Shown here one piece after another: positions 52,573 through 63,712 of a DNA stretch of 64,000 bases. The stretch's first letter is position 1. Every line of letters starts with the position of its first letter. The stretch comes from Colias croceus (lineage: Eukaryota; Arthropoda; Insecta; Lepidoptera; Pieridae), in assembly GCF_905220415.1 (NCBI RefSeq), contig NC_059568.1, forward strand, positions 2,418,001 to 2,482,000, given 5' to 3'. Under the pieces are notes generated by a model, which was given only the letters and a program-made list of their open reading frames with translations, had not been told where the DNA came from and searched no databases. A program made the translations under genes and the position numbers.

Positions 52573-52757
52573 ATCTATACTAATATTATACAGCTGAAGA
52601 GTTTGTTTGTTTGAACGCGCTAATCTCGGGAACTATTTGGTCCGATTTGAAAAATTCTTTCGGTGTTAGATAGCCCATTTATCGCGGAAGGCTATATAGG
52701 CTATATATCATCACGCTAAGACCAACACGCGGGTGAAACCGCGCGGCACAGCTAGTA
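52573..52757 (-). repeat. Family A interspersed repeat (minus)
   Basis: ATCTATACTAATATTATACA, GAAGAGTTTGTTTGTTTGAA, GGTGTTAGATAGCCCATTTA and GGTGAAACCGCGCGGCACAG (CTAGTA). Confidence 0.8.
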
Positions 52758-52901
52758 TTTGATATAGAGTATAGACTGACCCAATTTGTACATTATATTT
52801 TATGGATCTAAATTCTAAACATAAAAGGATACTAATTTTAAAATGGGTAGTTTTCTGTAGATCTTAGGAGTAAGCAGAAGGTAGATATAGGAATGTGTTT
52901 T

Positions 52902-53152
52902 TTAACCGACTTCAAAAAAAAAGGAGGAGGTTATCAATTCGGCCGGTATATTTTTTTTTTTTTATGTATGTACACCGATTACTCCGAGGTTTCTGAACCG
53001 ATTTACGTGATTCTTTTTTTGTTCGATGCGGGATGGTGTCGAATTGGTCCCATAAAAATTTTATTCGGATAGGCCCAGTAGTTTTTATTTTATGAGCATT
53101 TTTGTCTGTAGGTATTTGTAAATTTTGCAAGTGCAAGTTTGAAGTCGGTTGT
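52902..53152. mobile_element. MITE with AACCGACTTCAAA inverted ends
   Basis: Left TTAACCGACTTCAAAAA (from 52902), right TTTGAAGTCGGTTGTTTT; 13-bp inverted ends AACCGACTTCAAA around 220 bp with CGATTTACGTGATTCTTTTT and ATAGGCCCAGTAGTTTT. No coding. A widespread type in moths and butterflies; the superfamily was not established. Confidence 0.7.
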
Positions 53153-53531
53153 TTTTAACGCAGTTATCACTTGTTGCGAATAATATAGTTTCCTGTTCCT
53201 CACTTCTCCATAAAAATTTACCACACAATGATAAATATAAATAAAATAAATAACAGTTTTGATGAAAGAGAATTATAATATTAATTTTTAAATTCGAATA
53301 GTCTTCGTAGCAGGTCTACGAGTACCTATCATATCACATTTGATAAAAATACACTGATAATAAAAATATTTTTATATGTTAATTTCGTATTATCACTGAT
53401 TCTTGATAAGTGTGCAAATTTTAAATAAAATATCTATCCATTTTTTTATCTTTTTTTATTTAGGGATTTTTGTCCTAAATAACGATGACAATCCCATCGT
53501 ACCTTGTACAAATATTTAACACCAAACTATA

Positions 53532-53760
53532 TCCATACTAATATTATAAATGCGAAAGTAACTCTGTCTGTCTGTCTGTTACTCAATCACGCCTAAACTA
53601 CTGAACCAATTTGCATGGGTATGGAGATATTTTGATACCCGAGAAAGGACATAGGCTACTTTTTATCCCGGGAAAATGACGCAATCCCGGAAATCCCACG
53701 GGAACGGGAACTATGCGGGTTTTTTGACTGCGCGGGCGAAGTCGCGGGCGGAAACCTAGT
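53532..53760 (-). repeat. Family C interspersed repeat, full length (minus)
   Basis: ATCCATACTAATATTATAAA (TGCGAAAGTAAC), TTACTCAATCACGCCTAAAC, AAATCCCACGGGAACGGGAA and GCGGGCGGAAACCTAGTT. Confidence 0.8.
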
Positions 53761-54121
53761 TAACTATAATCTATCCATTTAAAGTCTGTCTCTAAAGGAA
53801 TCGGTTACACACAAATATACAGGTAAAGATAATATACTAGCGTGAGCGTGTTAAAAATATGAATACAATATGTTCTTAATGACTATTCAGCGCGACGGTT
53901 TATATATAAAGATATTTATTAAGAAACAAACAGCACAAGCGTTTTATAATGAGCAAAGCTAATAGGTGAATCTTCATCGTGTATTCCAGTTTCCCGCTAG
54001 AGGTAATAACGCTTCTCAGAACTTGTTCAATTGGTAGTTAATGAGATTATTAGCACTGGGAACTTTACAAACGCGTTTGTGATGGTTACGTGATATTAGT
54101 AAGTGAAGAACATATTCTACA

Positions 54122-54321
54122 CTATATAATATTATAAAGAGGAAATCTTTGTTTGTTTGTTTGATTGTAATGAATAGGCTCATAAACTACTGGACCGATT
54201 TTAAAAATACTTTCACCATTTGAAAGCTACATTATCCACGAGTAATATAGGCACGTAATATTATCACGCTAAAACCAACAGGACCGGAGCCACTCGGGTG
54301 AAACCGCGCGGCACAGCTAGT
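54122..54321 (-). repeat. Family A interspersed repeat (minus)
   Basis: ATTATAAAGAGGAAATCTTT, GTTTGTTTGTTTG, AAACTACTGGACCGATTTTA and CTCGGGTGAAACCGCGCGGC (ACAGCTAGTT); more diverged in the middle than other copies. Confidence 0.7.
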
Positions 54322-54798
54322 TAAATCTGTCCTTATTATTCGAATCTTAATAAATCGCAGTTTAATGATTTCAAAATATTTTTACACAGTGAATACGAAA
54401 ATGTTTGCAACAAACAGACACGTCATTTATATATATAAAGATTAACTGGGATTTAACTTTATTCGTAGTTGAATTTTAAAATGGGAAAATTTTATTTTAA
54501 CTTCGTATTTTATTAAGCATCTTCGCATACTGAATGTGATGCCAACGGATTCATTGCTGTAACATTTTTCGGATATGTTTTATCCATATAATATTTAATC
54601 CTTAATGTATAAAGAACGATGGACGACGAACGGTGAATGTAAAAGCTCTGTGGACCATAAACGATGCATTTACGAAAAATCCCCCTACGATACAAAACTC
54701 AATCGAGAATCACTGCTTTCGAAGAAGGTTTAAGTACAAAATAATTAGTCAAGTTTTAAACAAAGTAGGCAAAGTTGCGTTAGGAAATCTTATATTAT

Positions 54799-55028
54799 AC
54801 TAGGTTTCCGCCCGCGGCTTCGCCCGCGCAGTCAACGAAAAACCCGCATAGTTCCGTTCCCGTGGGATTTCCGGGATATCGTCATTTTCCCGGAATAAAA
54901 AGTAGCCTATGCTCTATTTCGGGTATCAAAATATCTCCATACCAAATTTCATGAAAATTGGTTCAGTAGTTACTGAGTAACAGACAGGCAGAGTAATTAC
55001 TTTCGCATTTATAATATTAAGTATGGAT
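54799..55028 (+). repeat. Family C interspersed repeat, full length
   Basis: ACTAGGTTTCCGCCCGCGGC, CGAAAAACCCGCATAGTTCC, GTAGCCTATGCTCTATTTCG and CTTTCGCATTTATAATATTA (AGTATGGAT). Inverted relative to the copy at 53532. Confidence 0.8.
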
Positions 55029-55408
55029 TACACCTACTAAACGATCAACATTTAATAATAATCGAGATAGAGCATTTACGAAACGATTCGTAAAAAATTT
55101 CAAATAGAAATCGTGCATCCTAAAAATGACGATTCAATGCAAGTACTTGAGTTGTGAAAAGATGAGTCAGATCAAGTTGGCAATTGGGCAACAGCCTAGC
55201 CTAGATTTACAATGCCTTTTCTAGTGCAAAAAGTTTTCATTGTGTTCTCTGTTTGCTGAACTATTGAGACCTTTTTAATGTTTACTGTTATGGTAGTAGT
55301 CAGCACTATTAGGAGGAAATATAATGCTAAAATTATGTATAAGTGTAGATATGTTGCATAACTAATAGTGATATTTTTTGAAATATTTTCTTCATAGGTA
55401 TAAAAGGT

Positions 55409-55625
55409 GGAGGGCCTGGAAACGGGCAAGTGGCGGAGAGCCTGGAAACGGGCAACTGCTGGGCGGGACATGCGGAAGATTGCGAATGTGTACCCGCATC
55501 CCGTCTAAAGCAGCGCGTTGGTACACGGTGGGGTTTTGGTCGGTAGGAATCCGACATAACCCACGGCTCCTTCCCCGGGAGCCGTGGGTATCTTAGGCAA
55601 GATTTCCCCACTTGAAAAAAAAAAA
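55409..55625 (+). mobile_element. Short 5'-truncated LINE copy with 13-bp target duplication
   Basis: AGGTATAAAAGGT precedes it (55396-55408) and follows its poly-A (55625-55637). The inserted 217 bp are a GC-rich LINE 3' end: GGGCCTGGAAACGGGCAA, CTGCTGGGCGGGACATGCGG, GGTGGGGTTTTGGTCGGTAG, CCCGGGAGCCGTGGGTATCT and GATTTCCCCACTTG. The same 3' end terminates the longer insertion at 58721-59669. R1-clade affinity is suspected from the 3' end only. Confidence 0.85.
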
Positions 55626-55825
55626 GGTATAAAAGGTAATATTTTAAATGGCTTTGAGTAATTTTTAATGATAAAGAGTTCATTATATATAGAGTTTAAT
55701 ACTTATAATATTTAAATTCAATATACAAGATTTTGCCTGAAAATAGTCGTCATACAACAAAGTTCAGTTTTTACATAATATCGATTAACTAAAATCAAAG
55801 CCCTCTAAAAACATACAAACAAACA

Positions 55826-55929
55826 TAATATAATACTGAAATAATTTTTAAAATTGGACCAGTAGTTACAAAGATTAGCGCGTACAAACAAACAAACAAA
55901 CTCTTCAGCTTTATAATATTAGTATAGAT
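55826..55929 (+). repeat. Family A interspersed repeat, 3' half
   Basis: ACTGAAATAATTTTTAAAAT, GGACCAGTAGTTACAAAGAT, CAAACAAACAAACTCTTCAG and ATAATATTAGTATAGATT. Confidence 0.7.
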
Positions 55930-55954
55930 TGTATAGTTTGTAATCGGTGCCTTA

Positions 55955-56161
55955 GGTTGGTTGCAGAGCTTGACCGACCATCAGTGCGTACGTCAGTCGC
56001 GCTTGTCATAATATGTATGGAAATTCATAAAACCGTTCATAGCTAGACCGACCATACGCACGCGTATTGTCATGCGTAAGTGTCATAGTCATACAATTGT
56101 TGATGCGTATCGTCAGGACAGACGGTACGCACTGATGGTCGGTCAAGCTCTGCAACCAGCC
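55955..56161. mobile_element. TTA-flanked MITE with about 38-bp inverted ends
   Basis: Left GGTTGGTTGCAGAGCTTGAC and the reverse complement of the right end GGCTGGTTGCAGAGCTTGAC, both continuing CGACCATCAGTGCGTAC. TTA at 55952-55954 and 56162-56164. 207 bp with ACCGACCATACGCACGCG inside. The 3-bp TTA duplication fits PIF/Harbinger. Confidence 0.8.
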
Positions 56162-56465
56162 TTATATATTTCGTATTCATACGTTGCATTACCGAAACCG
56201 TTTTTCATATGAATATTTTCATTCACATAATCTGCGTTATCCCAGCTTTTTGGGAAGCTCGAATTAAATTTAAGCATTAACCCGCAGTAATTGACGAAAA
56301 ATATGTATTAAAAATTTAAGTTTAAAGAAAAGATTGCAAAGTGTAACAAATGTATAGTTCAAAATAAATGAATTTGGCACATGCCATTTATTGTAATCGT
56401 TTTGTGCACAATAATACTAAAGTATTAATTGAATACTTTCTAAGAATATAAATATAAATATTTAT

Positions 56466-56640
56466 TATCTTATTATATAAAAATGAATCGCAAAATGTGT
56501 TGGTAAGCGCATAACTCGAGAACGGCTGAACCGATTTCGATAATTCTTTTTTTATTATATTCCTTGAAGTACGAGGATGGTTCTTATGTAGAGAAAACGT
56601 AAACATGTACCACGGGCGAAGCCGGGGCAGACCGCTAGTA
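56466..56640 (-). repeat. Family B interspersed repeat (minus)
   Basis: AATGAATCGCAAAATGTGTT, GCGCATAACTCGAGAACGGC, GTACCACGGGCGAAGCCGGG and CAGACCGCTAGTA; inverse of 32711-32880. Confidence 0.75.
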
Positions 56641-57435
56641 AGTAATAAAATTAACAAGTGCGATAAAACAACAAAAGATCTAAATATGAAAAGCTTTAAA
56701 ATTTGAATATTTACAAAACTGTGAATTACTTAGAAAACAAAAGAAGTTAATGTTGTAATTATACAATCAGCCGAACTGGGAGGCGAATTTTTTCCCCAGC
56801 GGAATACCATTATCCTAATAACAGTGGAGAAAGACTACACGAGTCTTCCCCAAGTTAATGTGAATTAAACTCGATTGTAGGAAACGTTCAATTATGTTAA
56901 ATAGTTTTGTTTATTCAGGATCCCGGGATTCACCGCATTTGATGACGCAGTGACCTGATGTTTAAGAAAAATACGCTACGAATTGCGAACCTTTGTAGGG
57001 ATTGTGGAGTGCCTAATAACAGTAAGAATAAAAGAATATCACGTAGTAATCAAATTATATTACTACGGAATCTTGAAATTTTTATTTAATTGCGTAAACA
57101 TTACTCCGCTCCTATCTTAGCGTGATGATAGATATAAAATAGCCCTTCTGGATAAATAACCTATTTATCACAGAAATAATTTTCAAACTAGAGCGTAGTT
57201 AGAAATTAGTGTTTATAATATTAGTACATACTCAAAAAAGTGATGACCACATTTATATAAAGGTTTTAATAATAAATGAAGAAAATGTCACAAGAAAGTA
57301 ACTGAAAAGTTACATTTCATTGTAACCTTCCATCCAAAATTATGATACAAGCTTATCCCAGCTTAGTTGGCTCACCAGGAGATTTAGGAAGTAAACTTCT
57401 GAAGTGGTGATTAAATTATAATATTATTTATTATA

Positions 57436-57637
57436 TCTATACTAATATTATAAAGGTGAAGAGTTAGTTTGTATGTTTGAACGCGCTAACCTCAGGAACT
57501 ACTGGTCCGATTTGAAAAATTATTTCGGTGTTAGATAGCCCATTTATCGAGGAATGCTATAGGCTATATTATTATGTCATCACGCTAAGACCAACAGGAG
57601 CGGGGCAATGCGGGTGAAACCGCGGGGAACAGCTAGT
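57436..57637 (-). repeat. Family A interspersed repeat (minus)
   Basis: ATCTATACTAATATTATAAA (GGTGAAGAG), GGAACTACTGGTCCGATTTG, CATCACGCTAAGACCAACAG and GGTGAAACCGCGGGGAACAG. A degenerate plus copy lies just left (about 57105-57230). Confidence 0.75.
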
Positions 57638-58073
57638 TACATAATAAAAAAGAAGGATTTTATACACGTAGAAAGAAAGAGATTGAAATATTTACATTGA
57701 AATGAAACTTCTTTAGGCGCTGTGATAGAAAAAGGAGAATGCCCATTTTTGGTAGGTACTGGTTTTTCTCATGCATCAAGACAACAATGTATTAAAAATA
57801 ATCTCGGCAATTTAGAGGCCTTCTTACCATCGGAAAATATATTTTGAACAGGGAATGTTTTGTAAAATCTAATAAGACATGTAATTGTTTAGATCCGTTA
57901 CCATAGATTTAGTATCCATTACTGGTTACCACGGTAACCAAACGGTAACTATTATGACATTTACAATGGTAAATAGCTAATATTGTTTTCATTGAATTAC
58001 AAAAAATCAATTAACATAAAATCACTCTGTAAGGTATTGTTTATACACTGTAGGTTGTTTTAACATATATAGT

Positions 58074-58291
58074 TGTAGAGGGGTTGTGAACTCAAAGACG
58101 ATACTGATCGTCTCTGATCGTAATCATTTTATTTTGCACACAATATCCGTATTTATACAAAAATCGACCAAAAACAAAACCAATCAGAATTCTAATGTTG
58201 AAATTGAAATTTAGAATGCGCTCTGATTATGAAAAAGAATGCGCCGGCCTGTACACAATATGACATATATAAACTCTATGCATGTCTCCCA
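58074..58291 (-). repeat. 3' LTR of the gypsy-type element
   Basis: Matches 60528-60735 closely, with a 10-bp insertion in GATACTGATCGTCTCTGATC. High identity suggests the element integrated relatively recently in spite of internal damage. Confidence 0.9.
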
Positions 58292-58309
58292 TAGTGTCCC
58301 CCCTCAAGC

Positions 58310-58690
58310 GAAGCGAACATTTTTCTTGACGACGCGTCCACTTCTTGTAGTGTAGGGACGTGCCTTGTCCGTGTTGTAGTCTGTAGCAGGAACTGACGAC
58401 GTAGCACTCGTAGGTGTAGGTGTAGATGCTACTGCTGTGCTTGCCAAACCTTCAACCTCTTCGTTTAATATGTATGCAGGCTTGAGTCTGCCAATTGATA
58501 CTACTGTAGTCCGAAGTGGTAACTGTATTTGGAAGTACTTGACGTAGCGCTTCAGTACTTCATAAGGGAACTTAGATTAATTCACGTGCCGGTGAACTTT
58601 AGCTCGTTGACAGCTGGTACAAGACTTGGCTCATAACGTAGCGTCTTTATTCATTGCTGGCCAGAAAAACTTCGATGTTATTAGCTTCCG
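58310..58690 (-). pseudogene. Integrase remnant of the LTR element
   Basis: On the minus strand FFWPAMNKDATL, then SCTSCQRAKVHRH: the end of the H2C2 zinc-binding region. After a stop follow FPYEVLKRYVKYLQIQL, RLKPAYI and a RPYTTRSGRVVKK tail typical of the integrase C terminus. The catalytic core between them is deleted. This gives the element's direction and its Ty3/gypsy assignment. Confidence 0.7.
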
Positions 58691-58720
58691 AGTAGCTCTA
58701 ATACCAGGGTGGCATAGTCC

Positions 58721-59669
58721 CCCCCCAACGGTCTAGGCCTTGTCGCGGCGGAGGGGCTCAGTAGCTCAGAGTTATGGCCCTCTGAGTGAAGCGAAATTGG
58801 ACCAGCGAGGGGCTGAACGGCTGGTTTAGAGTCGGGGAGATTCGACCGGCCGACGGCCAGGGCTAGGTGTGGCCCAGCGGCCGCTGTGTGCGGCGTGGGA
58901 TGGCGACCAGAGGTCGTGGCTTGGTGGACCCCGTGTCCACTAGGCAAAGGTGGCGCTGAACGGCAGTCGGGGTTGGGAAGCCTCGACTGACCCGACGGCA
59001 GAAGTCCTGTTTGTGGACCAGAGAGGAGCCGGCTTTTATGCGGCGGTGGATGGCGGCCAGAGGTCGCGGCGCGGCGGGCTCGCTGCTTTAGCAAGCCACG
59101 CCGTGCAGCGGAGGGCGGGATCCCAACGCGTCATTGTGATGACGCGCGGAGACTCCTGCAGAGAGATGTGGGGCGGCGGCCGCTGTAAAACGGCAGTCTG
59201 CCAACTCGTAATCCGGTCCGTGGGGCCGGACCGAGGGCCGCCACCTCTGGTGAGGTGGGGGCTGCGAGGTTATCTCTATAAAAGTGCGCCGGAGGGTCCC
59301 CCGACGTGTATTTCACACATCGGAGGACCTTCCGGCGTGCACCCTCCGGCCGGACGGTGTTGGGGTCGGGGGATCGGGGGAACGCGGATGATGGAGCGGG
59401 GAAAAATCCATTGTCTGCGCGTTGGTGGCGTAAGCCTTCGTTCCAGCAGCCGCCAGCGTGGGGGGTTCTAGTGGTGGGCCTGGAAACGGGCATCTGCTGG
59501 GCGGGACACGCGGTAGAGTCGTAACCGTTCCCGCAGTTCCGTCCAAAGCAGCGCGATGGAACAGAGTGGGGTTTTAGTCGGTAAGAATCCGACATAACCA
59601 CGGCTCCATCCCCGGGAGCCGGGGGTATCTAAGAAGATTTCCCCACTATAAAAAAAAAAAAAAAAAAAA
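58721..59669 (+). mobile_element. GC-rich 5'-truncated LINE nested in the LTR element
   Basis: GGGTGGCATAGTCC is duplicated at 58707-58720 and 59670-59683, flanking a 949-bp GC-rich insertion ending in a poly-A of about 19. Its last 190 bp share the 3' end of 55409-55625 (CTGCTGGGCGGGACACGCGG, GGTGGGGTTTTAGTCGG, CCCGGGAGCCGGGGGTATCT, GATTTCCCCACT). The rest has several overlapping reading frames that resemble no known protein and is taken as 3' UTR. Confidence 0.85.
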
Positions 59670-59929
59670 GGGTGGCATAGTCCGTGTTGAGCGTTAAATG
59701 CCATAAAACGGTATGCCATCGGTAGAAAGGGACGGGGCGATGCGCTTGATAGCTCGCACGTGATTGGTCGATCGAGTCCGGGTAGCGTGACTTCACCGAA
59801 TGTTAAATTTGTTTGAGTTTTTAATTTTCTGAGCTCTTCGTCGTTACTTGGTCGATGGCTAACTGCTTGAAGTCGATTACATTAGGGCATTGGATTTCTT
59901 CGATGCGTGACAACGCGTCGGCGACTATG

Positions 59930-60300
59930 TTCTCTTCTCCTTTGATGTACTTGATACTCGAACAGAATTGACTTATGTAATACAGCCGCGTATATTGCTA
60001 ATAATTCGCGAAAATACACGCTGTAGCGACATTGCGTAGCACTCATTGCTTTAGAGAAAAAGGCTAGCGGTTTCCATCAATCTTTTGTTGAAGTACAGCG
60101 CCGAGACTATGATCCGAGGCGTCAGTCATGATGGCAAGGGAGCAGCCAGGAATGGGAAAACATAATGTTGTCGCTTCTGTGATGCTTTGTCGGCATTTCT
60201 CAAAAGCTTCAATTGCTGCAGTAGTCCATTCGATAGGCGCTTTGTCGTTCTTCTTTTTATTATGTAGATACTTGTTTAATTCATTTTGTAGATGTGCTTG
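59930..60300 (-). pseudogene. RNase H remnant of the LTR element
   Basis: The minus frame shows PIEWTTAAIEAFEKC, LAIMTDASDHSLGAVLQQK and, after a stop, YSVYFRELLAIYAAVLH, the Ty3/gypsy RNase H pattern (tDAS..giGavL.Q; reR.Y....kELLAi..av.hf). A stop codon breaks it near 60064. A deletion follows; the frame then resumes with KGEENIVADALSRIEEI. Not functional. Confidence 0.8.
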
Positions 60301-60527
60301 GTTCGATAGGCAGTCTCTGTAAAAGATGGTAGCAGCCTGGACTGGATGGAGACGGGGACCAGCTCGCAGTGCTTTTCTTCATGGTGTTGTTAATCTTTTT
60401 CTTCCATGTTTTCTTTTTGCTCCGTCGGGGTCACCAACTGTGGAGGGGTTGTGGTCTGTATACAGAGTGACTTCGCATCCTTCAATTAATCTTCTAAAGC
60501 GTTTAACATCACGTCGGGGTCACCAAT

Positions 60528-60735
60528 TGTAGAGGGGTTGTGAACTCAAAGACGATACTGATCGTAATCATTTTATTTTGCACACAATATCCGTATTTAT
60601 ACAAAAATCGACCAAAAACAAAACCAATCAGAATTCTAATGTTGAAATTGAAATTTAGAATGCGCTCTGATTATGAAAAAGAATGCGCCGGCCTGTACAC
60701 AATATGACATATATAAACTCTATGCATGTCTCCCA
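60528..60735 (-). repeat. 5' LTR of the gypsy-type element
   Basis: In element orientation it runs from 60735 to 60528, ending at the primer-binding site whose plus-strand form is CGTCGGGGTCACCA. Confidence 0.9.
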
Positions 60736-60741
60736 TATAGT

Positions 60742-61744
60742 GAAGTAAAATAATATAAATATATATAAAAAAATAATATTAGGTATGACGTAGCTTGTAA
60801 GATAGCTTGGAAGGTAAACAGTTATTTCTTATTTGTTTCTTTCTTCGAATATGTAGTGAAAAAATGATTCAAACAACAACAACAATATGTAAACCGAATA
60901 AAAACTCTATTGGCATTTTTTTAATATATATTTAGGTTTTCTTGAAATCCGTCCCGGAAGATTTCTGGTGCCTACCTACACTAGCCGATGAACACATAGA
61001 CTCTGTCTGAAAGCATAAGCTCTACGCATAGATTAAATATTATGTTAAACGAAAAATAGTCTTCAGACGATAAAATACTACCTAAATCACACATAAACCT
61101 AACTAAATCGGGTTTATTTAAGTACATTTTTCTCAATATCTTGAAAACCCCTGTTTTTATCACAAAAAAATGTATTGGTAAAAATCTTTTGAATATCGAA
61201 GAACCCTCCAAAACCACTCTGGCATTGACGCAACACTATACTGTGGTCCATACTTTCATGGGCATTCTCCTTTCAAGGTCACATCATTATTACCGTCACG
61301 TCATGGAGGAAGATTAAAAACAGATTTATTCGACTATTTCTTATTCTTATTAGGTACTTACCTTTTTTAAAGAGTAATCGTGGAAAAATGTATCTTGTTT
61401 TCGTGTTTATTTCTGGATGCAGACCACCTGTGGTCAGTTGTATTGGAATATATTTCAAGAGGCCTTTGAACTTTGAAGCAAAAGCTAAAAAGCTTGAAAT
61501 GAGGATTTACCATAAATGTAATGTCTAGAGGTAGATAAACCCATGGAACTGGTAAGCAGGTATATAATTACGTAGTACATACTTGAAATAATAATATATG
61601 AATTATCAACTCAATCAGAAATTGATTGAAAAAAAATGAAATAATATAATATGATTAATTAATTACATAAATTTTATTATTATCAAAATATGCATTTGCT
61701 TTGAGAAATAAATTAAATACATACTACAGTCACACCCGATCACT
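60742..61744. other. Intergenic AT-rich stretch
   Basis: Nothing recognised except a fragment at 61258-61315 (TGGGCATTCTCCTTTC; TACCGTCACGTCATGGAG) related to the small TIR element at 16565-16693. Confidence 0.45.
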
Positions 61745-61906
61745 ACACTACATAAAAATTGATTGATTGATTTATTTATTTATTTATTTATGCTTTATTG
61801 CTCAAGATAAATTACAAATTGAGACTTAACCTAGGATACATTATAACAAACGGCGGCCTTATCGCTAAAATAGCGATTTCTTCCAGACAACCGGTTGTAC
61901 ACAGAG
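61745..61906 (-). repeat. LINE 3' end with (AAAT)n tail (minus)
   Basis: On the minus strand GTTGTCTGGAAGAAATCGCT (ATTTTAGCGATAAGGCCGCC), TTGAGCAATAAAGCATAAAT and an AAAT run (plus 61768-61792). The GCGAT..ATCGC stem before the tail recurs at 18795-18890. Confidence 0.65.
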
Positions 61907-62234
61907 AAATTAAGTAAAGGATAGGAGTAGGGCAAATTGATGTCTATAGTATCTTGAAAAAATACTATTAAGATCACACACACATGAAATAAAGCATCAA
62001 GTACAAATAATGGTTAAATGAAACCATTTCAATATATATTGCTTCCAAATAAGCTGTTAATGGAAGTGGCCATATGAATTTGCATTCTGAGAGAGAATTA
62101 TTGTAAGTGCATGCTCGAAATTGAGCCAAGTGCGTGGAGCGGTGCGGTGGAACGTTTTCTGCGTTTTACGGATAATTACGAATGTTTATTTTGTGTCGAA
62201 ATTTACTTGTATTTTGAGTTCATTTTGGAATAGT

Positions 62235-62836
62235 CACTGCCTTCTTTTGAGGATGGTTTTGTTTCGCAAAAATACAAATAAAAAAGAGACCACTGCCTCT
62301 TAAGGTGACTTATTGTGCAGGTGTGTGCAATGAAAGATTTATTCATTCAAGGGATCAGCTTTCTACAGACTTATCAAAATACATTTTAAAATGGATGCAC
62401 AAAGATTGAAACAAAGAAGAAAACTGAAAACTGTATAATTGTATATATTGACTGGTCCAGGGTTTTGACTGTAACAGTACGGGTGTCCCGTTAGTAGTGG
62501 ACCAACGGGTTATGGGGAGTAGAGGGACTTATTAACTAACAAAAATACTAAAATTTATTGTCCTAAACCATTATTATTGTTGTCTCTAGTATTGAAGACT
62601 AGATAATTTTTTCACTGTAGTAATTGTAATAGTTATTATGTCAGCTTTCCAGCTTTCCAGCTAAGAGAATGAATAAATGAATGAATATTAATTTATTTCA
62701 CACACCAAATGAAAGAAATTACATAAAATAAGATACAAACAAATTGCACAATAAGTGACCTTATGGCTACAGAGGTAGTGGTCTCTTTTTTATCTGTATT
62801 TTGGCGAAACAAAATCATCCTCAAAAGAAGCCAGTG
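62235..62836. repeat. Pair of inverted 85-93 bp copies
   Basis: 62235-62319 and 62744-62836 are inverted, diverged copies (CTTCTTTTGAGGATGGTTTT / AAAATCATCCTCAAAAGAAG), separated by about 425 bp. A GAATGAATAAATGAATGAAT tract borders the right copy and a TTTATTCATTC tract the left one, so two retroposon 3' ends in opposite orientation are likely. Confidence 0.6.
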
Positions 62837-63712
62837 AGGTTTTCAGACCCTTAACAAAAGGTTAAACTTGACAGTATTAGTTGTAATAAATTATTTTAAT
62901 AATCATTTGTTCATTGATAATAATAATTATTCTAATGACATTCGTATGACCTCATTTCTTTTCTTAATAAACATCTATCATTTATGTCCAAAATCATTTT
63001 CCAAAATCTATACATATTTCCTTAGCATATTTCTTAATATTTTATTGAGGTAAACAAAACTCTTATGCTGTTTCTGTAGTACTTGAATTAATGACGTATT
63101 TATCCTTTTTTATGTACCATAATCTAAGCTAAGTATTATTTTTCAGCACTTAAATTGATACCTACTCTCCAGTGCCAAACTTCTAAATCTCTGACACGGA
63201 TAAACCGATTTGACGAGATTTATTCATGGAGATAGACTTAACTCATACAGTATATAATTTGCAACAACAATAAAGGTTCCTCTGAAAGGAATCACATCTA
63301 ACTATCATTTAAGCATAGTTTAACTTTGATACAAATTTTCCATGAAAAGAGAACTTTTATAATCAATAATCCACTTTGCTAATATGATTGCATTGTGCGC
63401 CAAAATGAAGCCTTATTGTAGTTATTTATTGAATAAAACCACTGACGGCAATTGCGCGTTCGGTATTGTAATGTTTAATAGGAAATATGAAGCTTGCTGA
63501 GCGATTTGAAGACTGGTATTAAAGCCACTTTGAAACTTGTTGCTCAAAGAACCATTGTTAAGGGAATAGTATAATAATACAATGGTAGGTAAATTATCTC
63601 GTTAATTTCAGTCTATTATTCCGTTCCATTCAGTTCGTTCTTCACATATCGATTTTTATGCGGTTTAGTCTGTTTTGTCTGGGAAGATTGTTTAGTTGAA
63701 GTTTTATGTCTT
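62837..63712. other. AT-rich stretch, nothing recognised
   Basis: No gene or mobile-element signature was recognised. Confidence 0.45.

Larger units (their letters stand above)
58074..60735 (-). mobile_element. Decayed Ty3/gypsy-type LTR retrotransposon
   Basis: LTRs at 58074-58291 (218 bp) and 60528-60735 (208 bp) are near-identical; the left copy has an extra 10 bp repeating CTGATCGT. The pair is flanked by TATAGT (58068-58073, 60736-60741). On the minus strand the LTR starts TGGGAGACATGC and ends CCCTCTACA (TG..CA). Beside the 5' LTR is TTGGTGACCCCGACGTGA, matching the 3' end of tRNA-Trp. Beside the 3' LTR is a purine tract GAGGGGGGA. Pol pieces remain in the order RNase H, then integrase. 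gag, protease and the polymerase core are not recognised. It is interrupted by a LINE (58721-59669) and is not functional. Confidence 0.88.

Noticed and set aside
58681..59719. Several overlapping 70-173 residue frames on both strands
   Set aside because: All lie in the GC-rich LINE insertion, where stop codons are rare; the peptides resemble nothing and overlap each other on both strands.
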